From NCBI GenBank assembly GCA_035527155.1, contig DATLBB010000161.1:1-21705 (forward strand): a stretch of DNA of 21,705 nucleotides, read 5' to 3'. Each line of letters begins with the position of its first letter. The stretch's first letter is position 1. A program made the translations under genes and the position numbers. This document shows, one piece after another, positions 14,308-20,610 of this stretch. The notes under the pieces were generated by a model. The model was not told the origin of the DNA. It saw only the letters and a list, made by a program, of their open reading frames with translations, and did no database searches. This DNA is from CS2-K091 sp035527155. Its GTDB lineage: Bacteria > Planctomycetota > Phycisphaerae > Sedimentisphaerales > Anaerobacaceae.

Positions 14308-14964
14308 TCACTCTTTGGCCTTTTCTTCTGACGATTCCTCCTCAGCCTCCTTAGCCTCGGTAATAACTTCAGGAGCAGTTGGTGCTTCTTCTTCAACCTC
14401 TTCGGCTGCCTTGGCAGCAGCGACCAGACTACAGGTAACAAGCAGCATATCCAGCGGGCTTAACAGCCGCATGCCCGCAGGAAGCTCGATATCGCTGGCG
14501 TGCAGGGTGTCACCTACATCCATATCTGCCACCGAGACAACGATATTTTCGGGAATTTCGGCTGCTTGACACTCGATTTCCAGATGGTCTATATGCTCGG
14601 TAATAACGCCACCTTCGTGTGTGCCTTTTGCTGTTCCTTTAAGCTCGATAGGAACCGTTACTTTAATGGTCTCGCCTGCGCTTACTCTCATCAGGTCCAC
14701 ATGAATGATATTTTTCCCGAGATAGTCATATTGCAGGTCTTTAACGAGCATCTTTTGCGACTTTTTCCCGATTTGCACATCCATCAGTCGATGCCCGTGA
14801 TGCAGCCCTTCGGCCAGATTATGTGCATCCAACGAAATGGCCACTGGCTCTTTTTTATGGCCGTAGACAATAGCGGGTATCCGGCCCTGCTTACGTTCCC
14901 TCGCGGCCGCCTTTGAGCCGGTGTGTTCTCGAATTGTCGCGGTCAGTCGCAAATCTTTTTCCAT
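14308..14964 (-). CDS. rplY: Ribosomal protein bL25, CTC/TL5 form
   Basis: bL25 binds 5S rRNA; the long two-domain CTC/TL5 form is common outside Gammaproteobacteria and linked in some species to general stress. Here 218 residues comprise the N-terminal 5S-binding domain (about 1-90, LTATIREHTGSKAAARER), the TL5 beta domain (about 92-185, VPIELKGTAKGTHEGG, HIDHLEIEC) and an acidic tail (186-218) of Glu/Ala/Lys. The start ATG at 14964 has AGGAG six bases upstream. It follows prs by 18 bases, the usual pairing of PRPP synthase with bL25, and precedes pth. Confidence 0.95.
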   Translation of the reverse strand: MEKDLRLTATIREHTGSKAAARERKQGRIPAIVYGHKKEPVAISLDAHNLAEGLHHGHRLMDVQIGKKSQKMLVKDLQYDYLGKNIIHVDLMRVSAGETIKVTVPIELKGTAKGTHEGGVITEHIDHLEIECQAAEIPENIVVSVADMDVGDTLHASDIELPAGMRLLSPLDMLLVTCSLVAAAKAAEEVEEEAPTAPEVITEAKEAEEESSEEKAKE

Positions 14965-14982
14965 AATCTCCTCTTACAATTG

Positions 14983-15936
14983 TCAATACTCAGTAAATAG
15001 GTTGCTAACCGATTCATTTCTGTGAATTCTCTTGATGGCTTCACCTAACATAGACGATACAGTTAGGACTTTGATATCGCCACACTTTTGGGCTGCCGCA
15101 GTCAGCGGTATCGTGTCGGTAACTACTATTTCATCAATCGGGGCCTCCTTCAGTCGTTCTAAAGCCTGTCCCGCGAAGACGCCGTGTGTGGCACCGATAT
15201 ATATTTTTTCAGCTCCCCGCTCTTTCACCAGCCTGGCTGCACTGCAAATCGTCCCTGCGGTGGCAATAATATCATCGCACATCACAATATTTCTACCTTT
15301 AACATCACCGATGAGTTCCTGTGCAATTGCTTCACTGCCACTGACCCTTTTTTTGTTCACAATCGCCAGCTCGCCACCTAAGCGGTCTGCATATCTGGAC
15401 GCGATCTTCATATTACCCACATCCGGCGACACTACTGTTAGATTACTGATTTTTTTGTCCCTGAAATACTTGCTCAATACCAGTTCGCCCGACAGGTGGT
15501 CAACCGGTATATCGAAGAAACCCTGCACCTGTGCTGCGTGCAGGTCAATCGCCAGGACCCTGTCGGCGCCGGCGGTGGTAATAAGATTTGCCACCAGTTT
15601 TGCGGTGATGGGCACTCGCCCTTCATCTTTCCTGTCCTGCCGGGCATATCCAAAGTAAGGAACAACAGCAGTGATGCGGGAGGCAGAGGCCCTTCGCAAA
15701 CAGTCCAGGTAGATTAGAAGCTCTACTAAATTCTCATCAACAGGCCTGCACGTTGATTGCATAACGAAGCAATCCCTGCCGCGAACATCATCCTCAATCC
15801 TGATGACTTTCTCGCCGTCTGCGAACCGCTCAATCTTCGCGCCCCCGGGCGGAATCCCTAAATACTTACAGACAGCCCTGGCCAACTCTGCATTACCGCT
15901 GCCGGGGAATATCTTCAGATGATCTTTCAGAAACAT
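14983..15936 (-). CDS. prs: Ribose-phosphate pyrophosphokinase (PRPP synthase)
   Basis: Prs makes PRPP from ribose 5-phosphate and ATP, feeding purine, pyrimidine, histidine and NAD synthesis. From the ATG at 15936 the protein has 317 residues and starts MFLKDHLKIFPGSGN, a normal family start. It shows YFGYARQDRK (ATP site), DLHAAQVQGFFDIPVDHL (metal and phosphate contacts) and the PRPP-binding loop VMCDDIIATAGTI. AAGGA lies about ten bases before the start. The 147-base gap after glmU holds a strong hairpin but no gene. Confidence 0.96.
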   Translation of the reverse strand: MFLKDHLKIFPGSGNAELARAVCKYLGIPPGGAKIERFADGEKVIRIEDDVRGRDCFVMQSTCRPVDENLVELLIYLDCLRRASASRITAVVPYFGYARQDRKDEGRVPITAKLVANLITTAGADRVLAIDLHAAQVQGFFDIPVDHLSGELVLSKYFRDKKISNLTVVSPDVGNMKIASRYADRLGGELAIVNKKRVSGSEAIAQELIGDVKGRNIVMCDDIIATAGTICSAARLVKERGAEKIYIGATHGVFAGQALERLKEAPIDEIVVTDTIPLTAAAQKCGDIKVLTVSSMLGEAIKRIHRNESVSNLFTEY

Positions 15937-15962
15937 CTTGCTTTTTTCCTTTTTATTGGGTT

Positions 15963-15990
15963 CCCATTTTGCCTTCTTTTGCAAAATGGG
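15963..15990 (-). promoter_or_regulatory. Hairpin in the glmU-prs spacer
   Basis: CCCATTTTGC (15963-15972) and GCAAAATGGG (15981-15990) form a perfect 10-base stem with an eight-base loop, 26 bases before the prs start codon. No T-run follows. Its left arm is part of a 16-mer found again inside rpsF. Confidence 0.55.
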
Positions 15991-16083
15991 GTCCTGCTTT
16001 CTACCGCAGAACTCGCTGAGTAATTCAAATATGGATATTCGCACTCATAATGGCGGACTTCCACCTATGCTGTTAATTTCCTT

Positions 16084-17310
16084 TTACTCCTTCTGGCCTA
16101 ATTTGTCTATGCTTTCCTGCGAAACCACTGTTCCTGCACTTACATTCGAGCCGTCTTTCAAATCAAGCGGCGCTATCAGCACCGCACCTGAGCCGATGTA
16201 GCAGTCATTGCCTATATTTGTCCGGTTCACCTTTTTGCCGTCGAAATTGGCTGTTATCGAGCCTGCGCCTATATTGACATTGCGTCCTACGGCAGCATCA
16301 CCGATAAAGCTATGATGTCGTGCTCGAACGCCATCAGCAAAGGTCGAATTTTTAACTTCCGTGAAAACGCCTAAGACAACATCGTTTTCCAGGACCGTGC
16401 CGTGCCTGAGATGAGCGAATGGCCCGACCCGACAGCCTTGTCCGATTTTAACCTCGCCGTGAATATATGTAAATGGCTCAATCACTGTATCCTGCCCGAT
16501 TTGTGCTCTTATATCAATCCAGGTGTTATCAGGGTCGACTATTGTCACTCCGTTGTTCATCAGTTCCAGTTGAATCCTGCGCTGCATAATCTTGTTTGCT
16601 TCGGTAAGCTGTACCCTGCTGTTGATGCCCCTGGCTTCGTTTGGCGGCACCGCTGTAACAGCTAAAACTTTATGACCCGTAGCAATGATGCTGGAGACTG
16701 CATCTGTCAGATAAAACTCCTTTTTGACATTGTCAGGTTTGACTTTCTCCACCGCCTCAAAAAGAACCTTGCTGTTAAATATATAGCAGCTCGGGTTGAC
16801 TTCTTTAATGGCCAACTGCCGGCTTGTGCAGTCACTATCTTCTACAATACCATGGATATTGCCGTAGGCATCTCGGATAATCCGCCCGTAACCGGTTGGG
16901 TCATCCAGAATAGCTGTCCCCAGCGTTGCTGTTGAATGGCTTGCTTCATGCCTTTCTATGAGTGTTCTCAAGGTCTCGGCTCGAATCAAAGGCCCGTCGC
17001 CGCAAAGGACTAAGATCTCTCCCTCAAAATCTTTCAAGTGGTCCTTGCAGCACAGAACCGCGTGGGCGGTCCCCTTCTGCTCGTCCTGCCGGACCCAGAC
17101 GATATCCTCGGGCCGGCCGAATCGCTCTGTTATTTGTTCAGTGCCGAACCCAACTACAACATATATTTTCACCACGCCCACCTGCCGGCACGCATCGAGC
17201 ACGTAGGCCAGCATAGGTCGACCGCACACCTCATGCAGCACTTTTGGAAGCAGTGTATTCATCCTTCTGCTAATCCCCGCCGCTAAGATTATTGCTGCTC
17301 TTTCCGCCAT
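16084..17310 (-). CDS. glmU: Bifunctional GlmU (GlcN-1-P acetyltransferase / GlcNAc-1-P uridyltransferase)
   Basis: GlmU makes UDP-GlcNAc, the precursor for lipid A and peptidoglycan. The ATG at 17310 gives 408 residues beginning MAERAAIILAAGISRRM. The uridyltransferase half (1-230) has LAAGISRRMNTLLPKVLH, LCGDGP with D105, and N230. The acetyltransferase half is a left-handed beta helix with R302, K320 and H332, matching E. coli R333, K351 and H363; E. coli Y366 is Phe335 here. The protein is about 45 residues shorter than E. coli GlmU, mainly at the C-terminus, so acetyl transfer may differ or be weak. AGGAT lies eleven bases upstream. It follows tRNA-Gln by 59 bases. Confidence 0.92.
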   Translation of the reverse strand: MAERAAIILAAGISRRMNTLLPKVLHEVCGRPMLAYVLDACRQVGVVKIYVVVGFGTEQITERFGRPEDIVWVRQDEQKGTAHAVLCCKDHLKDFEGEILVLCGDGPLIRAETLRTLIERHEASHSTATLGTAILDDPTGYGRIIRDAYGNIHGIVEDSDCTSRQLAIKEVNPSCYIFNSKVLFEAVEKVKPDNVKKEFYLTDAVSSIIATGHKVLAVTAVPPNEARGINSRVQLTEANKIMQRRIQLELMNNGVTIVDPDNTWIDIRAQIGQDTVIEPFTYIHGEVKIGQGCRVGPFAHLRHGTVLENDVVLGVFTEVKNSTFADGVRARHHSFIGDAAVGRNVNIGAGSITANFDGKKVNRTNIGNDCYIGSGAVLIAPLDLKDGSNVSAGTVVSQESIDKLGQKE

Positions 17311-17330
17311 AATATCTTGTATCCTGTTAT

Positions 17331-17355
17331 GTGTATCTCGCTTCACGAGATACAC
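17331..17355 (-). promoter_or_regulatory. Hairpin between tRNA-Gln and glmU
   Basis: GTGTATCTCG (17331-17340) and CGAGATACAC (17346-17355) form a perfect 10-base stem with a five-base loop. It lies 14 bases after the tRNA 3' end and 20 before the glmU ATG. There is no T-run. It could guide processing of a tRNA-glmU transcript or attenuate glmU; this is inference. Confidence 0.55.
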
Positions 17356-17369
17356 CTCACGATTCAATC

Positions 17370-17441
17370 CTACCCGGCCAGGACTCGAACCTGGAATATG
17401 GGCACCAAAAGCCCATGTGTTACCTATTACACCACCGGGTA
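17370..17441 (-). tRNA. tRNA-Gln (anticodon UUG)
   Basis: A full cloverleaf reads on the - strand. The acceptor arms are TACCCGG/CCGGGTA, the D stem GTGT/ACAC, and the anticodon stem TGGGC/GCCCA with loop TTTTGGT (anticodon UUG at 17406-17408). The T stem is CCAGG/CCTGG with loop TTCGAGT. The discriminator base is G, as usual for Gln. The CCA end is not encoded. It precedes glmU and may be co-transcribed with it. Confidence 0.96.
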
Positions 17442-17476
17442 CCTATACTCGCGTTACCACAGGTACGAGTAAGCTA

Positions 17477-17534
17477 ATTGATTATTGACTTCTTCTACTT
17501 ATTTTTGACCCCTTACCAGGCATCAATAATCAAT
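17477..17534. repeat. Perfect 12-base inverted repeat
   Basis: ATTGATTATTGA (17477-17488) and TCAATAATCAAT (17523-17534) are exact complements 34 bases apart. The spacer holds TGACCCC (17506-17512), which recurs at 17674 and, inverted, at 17748. Confidence 0.8.
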
Positions 17535-17588
17535 CGCCGGTTGCTTGTCACGGAGACCGTCTTGTATCGGCCCGGTTTGGCTACGGGC

Positions 17589-17629
17589 CCTCCCGCTGCT
17601 TCGGCTTTGCCAAGCAAAACGGCGGGAGG
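17589..17629. repeat. Palindromic element related to the one in bamA
   Basis: CCTCCCGC (17589-17596) pairs with GCGGGAGG (17622-17629); inside, GCTT/AAGC and GGC/GCC close a three-base loop. It contains CCCGCTGCTTC, identical to the opening of the bamA palindrome on that gene's coding strand. Confidence 0.7.
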
Positions 17630-17673
17630 AACCACCTGTCGGAGGCTTGAGTCAGCCACGCCGTGAAAACTGC

Positions 17674-17754
17674 TGACCCCAAACCCAGCGCCTATCGTCC
17701 CACATTCCTGCGTTGGTTTTTCTGTACCGCCCTAAAACGATAGGTGTGGGGTCA
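17674..17754. repeat. Nested inverted-repeat structure with TGACCCCA / TGGGGTCA ends
   Basis: TGACCCCA (17674-17681) pairs with TGGGGTCA (17747-17754), and inside it CCTATCGT (17691-17698) pairs with ACGATAGG (17737-17744). A third possible stem is CCAGCG with CGTTGG. It could be a folded RNA or a small non-autonomous mobile repeat. Confidence 0.65.
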
Positions 17755-17966
17755 ATTCTACCCCGTGCGACAGAGCAATTTCAAAGGCGATAACTTACAC
17801 GATTCAAACCAGCTAATCAAGCCTTTTTCCAAAAAAATAGATTATCTGTATTAAAAACCGGTTTTTTCCCAGAAAAAATAGAAATAGACCGATAATTACT
17901 CCCAAAACAGGCCCAAATTAGACTGAAAGAAGTGATTTCTGTTTGCTAAGAGTAAGTTCCGAGATG

Positions 17967-17995
17967 AAAAAAAGCCCGAAGAGTATTGCGAGCCT
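17967..17995 (-). terminator. Intrinsic terminator of ftsK
   Basis: On the - strand AGGCTCG pairs with CGGGCTT (seven pairs, two of them G-T) around a ten-base loop, followed by a run of T. It begins six bases after the ftsK stop. Confidence 0.75.
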
Positions 17996-18000
17996 AATTT

Positions 18001-20355
18001 CTAATCCTCATCCTCGACGGCTGCGTAGTGATATTCACCCTCCGCGGAACCCTCATAGTGCTGCTTTGCTTTGTCCGCTTCATCAGCCGACCCCACATCC
18101 TGATGTATCGCAATCTCCTTATCGGCTTTCTTACGCATCTGCTCATATTCCTTCAGCGTCATCATAACTTCCCGTGCCTGACTGCCTTTGTATTCGCCTA
18201 ATATTCCAGCCGCCGCCATCATCTCGATTATCCGTGAAGCCCTGGCATAACCGATATTGAGCCGCCGCTGGAGCAGTGATACGCTCCCTCTCTGCGAGTC
18301 CAAAACAATCCGAACGCCCTCGTCAAAAAGCTCGTCCTTGTGCATATCGGTCACGTCGATTTTATTTAGTTGAGTAAGCTCGGGATGGAATTGCGGCTCG
18401 GCAACATCCTTTAGATACTTCACAACCCTCTTCAGTTCCGCCTCATCAACATAGGTGCCCTGGGCACGTGCCAAATCGCTCGTGCCGGGTTTTAGAAACA
18501 GCATATCCCCTTCACCGAGCAGCGTTTCCGCCCCGTTTTGGTCAAGTACAATTCGGCTGTCCAGCCTTGCTGCAACACGGAAACCTATCCTCGTCGGCAT
18601 ATTTGATTTTATCAGGCCGGTAACAACCGTCGCCTGCGGACGCTGAGTAGCCAGGACAATATGAATACCAACCGCCCGGCTCTTCTGCGCAAGACGAACG
18701 ATATAAGCTTCTATCTCCTTGGCTGCGGTCATCATCAAATCCGCAAGCTCATCGATTACTATCACAATGTAGCGCAGTCTCTTCGGTATCTTGGCCTCTT
18801 CGTCGGCACTGGTTGGGTTAAACCGCTTAATGACCTCCTCGGCGCCGAGTCTGTTATACTCGGCTACATTCTTTACCCTCGCCTCTGCCAGCAGGGCGTA
18901 ACGCTCATCCATCTTCATGGTGGCCCATTCAAGTATCTGGACGGCCCGCTGGGTATCAGTAACTATCGGACACATCAAGTGCGGAATAGTGTTAAACACC
19001 GTCATCTCGACCATCTTCGGGTCAATCAGAATCACCTTTACCTCGTCCGGCCGCTTCGTTAGAAGTATCCCGGTAATGATACTGTTAATGCAGACACTTT
19101 TACCTGAGCCGGTCGTGCCGGCAATAAGTAAATGCGGCATCGTCGTCAGGTCCGAAACGAGTGCTTCGCCCGACGAATCCTTGCCCAGAAACAGTGGTAT
19201 CTCCATCCTCTCCGGCTTGCTCCCCGCCAACTGCATTATGTCCTTCATACGAACTTTTTCTTTTTCCGTGTTCGGTACTTCAATGCCTATCGTATGCTTG
19301 CCCGGCAAAGGAGCTACTACACGAACCGCGCCTACGCCTAGCGCACGAGCCATATCGTTTGCCAGCGTGCTAATCTGGCTGACCTTAACACCCGCTGCAA
19401 GCTCCAATTCAAACATTGTCACGACCGGCCCTGTATCGGCTGCAACCACCCGCACATTGATACTGAACTCCGTCAGCAATTGCTCCAGGGCAGCCGCTTT
19501 TGCTTTGACGACCTTCTCCTGTACCGCAGCAAAGGTATGCTCCGGCTCAGCCAGTAGATTCAAGGGCGGAAGGGTATAATCATCATAGCTCGGCGGCACA
19601 TAGGACTTGGCCGGCCTATGCACCTTTGGTGGTATTAACTTGAATTGTCTGGAACCCGGCGCCGAAGCCTGTTCAGTCTCACTCTTAACTCGGGCCACGG
19701 TGGGTGGGCCGACGGGTACGGACCTGGCACTTAATTTTTGCCATATCTCGCCTAAACTTTCCGACCGCTGTTTCGCCGCCGACCAGGCTGGTGATGTTAC
19801 TCCAACCATTTTTCTAAGTACAATACTAAACCAGCGCAGCCCCGCCAGGATAACACTATCGGCTAAGAGAACAAAGCCTACAATCCAGGTAGCTGCAATC
19901 AGTATGAAGGTGCCCAGCAGAGCAAGATGGCTGCGCAAAAACACCACCGCCCCAACGCCGAGCACACCGCCGGAACCCATCGGGAAGCCATAGAACCGAT
20001 AAGGCCACAAGCAATAGAAACTACTCGAAACCACCACGGTTAGCAGCCCCAGCCCGATTGCTCGCAAAACAGGCTGGCCGGTAGTGCGATGTGCTAATTT
20101 CGCAGCCAGAAGACAAATGCTGCAGGCTAATATGACAAACACGCCCGGCCCAACGTAATACAGCAGATAATACCCGCAGAAAGCGCCTATTGAGCCGCAC
20201 CAGTTAGCAGACGGGTTGTTATGAGGATAGACAAATTTGCTCGGCCAATCACCGATATCGAAACTGACGCAACTGCACAGAAGTACCAGCAGCACTGCAA
20301 TCGCAAGACATTCGACAGCTTTTCTTTTTGACTTTCCGTTCTTAACGCTGCTCAT
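18001..20355 (-). CDS. ftsK: DNA translocase FtsK/SpoIIIE
   Basis: FtsK pumps chromosome DNA through the division septum and helps resolve dimers. This 784-residue protein has about four membrane spans in residues 15-172, a Pro/Ser-rich linker (about 195-265), and the alpha/beta motor. The motor carries Walker A GTTGSGKS (413-420) and Walker B VIVIDELADL (531-540), then LATQRPQATVVTGLIKSN. A C-terminal gamma winged helix (about 710-775, LLQRRLNIGYARASRIIEMM) reads the orientation sequences. The linker is short compared with E. coli FtsK (1329 residues). The start ATG at 20355 has GAAAGG five bases upstream. It is followed by its own terminator and separated from the tRNA-glmU array. Confidence 0.96.
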   Translation of the reverse strand: MSSVKNGKSKRKAVECLAIAVLLVLLCSCVSFDIGDWPSKFVYPHNNPSANWCGSIGAFCGYYLLYYVGPGVFVILACSICLLAAKLAHRTTGQPVLRAIGLGLLTVVVSSSFYCLWPYRFYGFPMGSGGVLGVGAVVFLRSHLALLGTFILIAATWIVGFVLLADSVILAGLRWFSIVLRKMVGVTSPAWSAAKQRSESLGEIWQKLSARSVPVGPPTVARVKSETEQASAPGSRQFKLIPPKVHRPAKSYVPPSYDDYTLPPLNLLAEPEHTFAAVQEKVVKAKAAALEQLLTEFSINVRVVAADTGPVVTMFELELAAGVKVSQISTLANDMARALGVGAVRVVAPLPGKHTIGIEVPNTEKEKVRMKDIMQLAGSKPERMEIPLFLGKDSSGEALVSDLTTMPHLLIAGTTGSGKSVCINSIITGILLTKRPDEVKVILIDPKMVEMTVFNTIPHLMCPIVTDTQRAVQILEWATMKMDERYALLAEARVKNVAEYNRLGAEEVIKRFNPTSADEEAKIPKRLRYIVIVIDELADLMMTAAKEIEAYIVRLAQKSRAVGIHIVLATQRPQATVVTGLIKSNMPTRIGFRVAARLDSRIVLDQNGAETLLGEGDMLFLKPGTSDLARAQGTYVDEAELKRVVKYLKDVAEPQFHPELTQLNKIDVTDMHKDELFDEGVRIVLDSQRGSVSLLQRRLNIGYARASRIIEMMAAAGILGEYKGSQAREVMMTLKEYEQMRKKADKEIAIHQDVGSADEADKAKQHYEGSAEGEYHYAAVEDED

Positions 20356-20484
20356 TACCTTTCAGGCCCGATAAGAAACACTATATTGGCTCTGCGCACA
20401 ACAATCGCGTAACCCTTCCGGACTTTATATCGGCCAGATTTGGCCCTTTTCTGCACAATTGTAGGTGGAGAACCGCTCCTGGAA

Positions 20485-20607
20485 ATGTCGGGCAGATGGT
20501 CAGGACAGAAAAAACAAAGCACCAAGTGCTACGCGCCATCGTGCAAAAAGGGCGTCAGAACACAAGTATACGCAGGCAAAAGTTACTTTTGCCCTTGCAA
20601 GTTATAG
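20485..20607 (+). CDS. Small cysteine-rich (zinc-ribbon-like) protein, 40 residues
   Basis: I do not recognise this protein. It starts MSGRWSGQKKQSTKCYAPSC and has four cysteines at 15, 20, 36 and 38 (C-x4-C-x15-C-x-C) in a Lys-rich chain, a pattern that could bind one zinc. The ORF fits in the only space between divergent ftsK (start 20355) and the convergent uxaE stop (20611), ending four bases from the latter. The ATG at 20485 has GGTGGAG some 14 bases upstream, which is a little far; the frame is open back to 20413. Against it: it is short, and an 8-base hairpin (20575-20593) lies inside it. Function unknown. Confidence 0.45.
   Translation: MSGRWSGQKKQSTKCYAPSCKKGVRTQVYAGKSYFCPCKL
20575..20593. 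repeat. Hairpin downstream of uxaE
   Basis: GGCAAAAG (20575-20582) and CTTTTGCC (20586-20593) form a perfect 8-base stem with a three-base loop, 18 bases past the uxaE stop on the - strand. It lacks a T-run, so it is a weak terminator candidate for uxaE; it also lies within the small + strand ORF. Confidence 0.5.
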
Positions 20608-20610
20608 CTT

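Larger units (their letters stand above)
17442..18000. other. Non-coding region between ftsK and tRNA-Gln with many inverted repeats
   Basis: This 559-base stretch has no credible gene. It contains a 12-base inverted repeat (17477-17534), a GC-rich palindrome (17589-17629), a nested stem region (17674-17754), an AT-rich section (17760-17960) with the palindrome AAAAACCGGTTTTT (17853-17866), and the ftsK terminator (17967-17995). The promoter for tRNA-Gln should be in its left part, but I could not assign clear -35/-10 boxes. Confidence 0.7.

Noticed and set aside
15937..16044. A longer prs with 36 extra N-terminal residues from a GTG.
   Set aside because: The extension crosses a hairpin spacer, resembles no PRPP synthase, and the ATG at 15936 gives the normal family start with AAGGA upstream.
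17331..17355. The hairpin after tRNA-Gln as an intrinsic terminator.
   Set aside because: No T-run follows the stem on either strand, so standard termination is unlikely.
17478..17666. A 62-codon + strand frame in the ftsK-tRNA spacer.
   Set aside because: It runs through inverted repeats and a palindrome, and shows no motif or good ribosome binding site.
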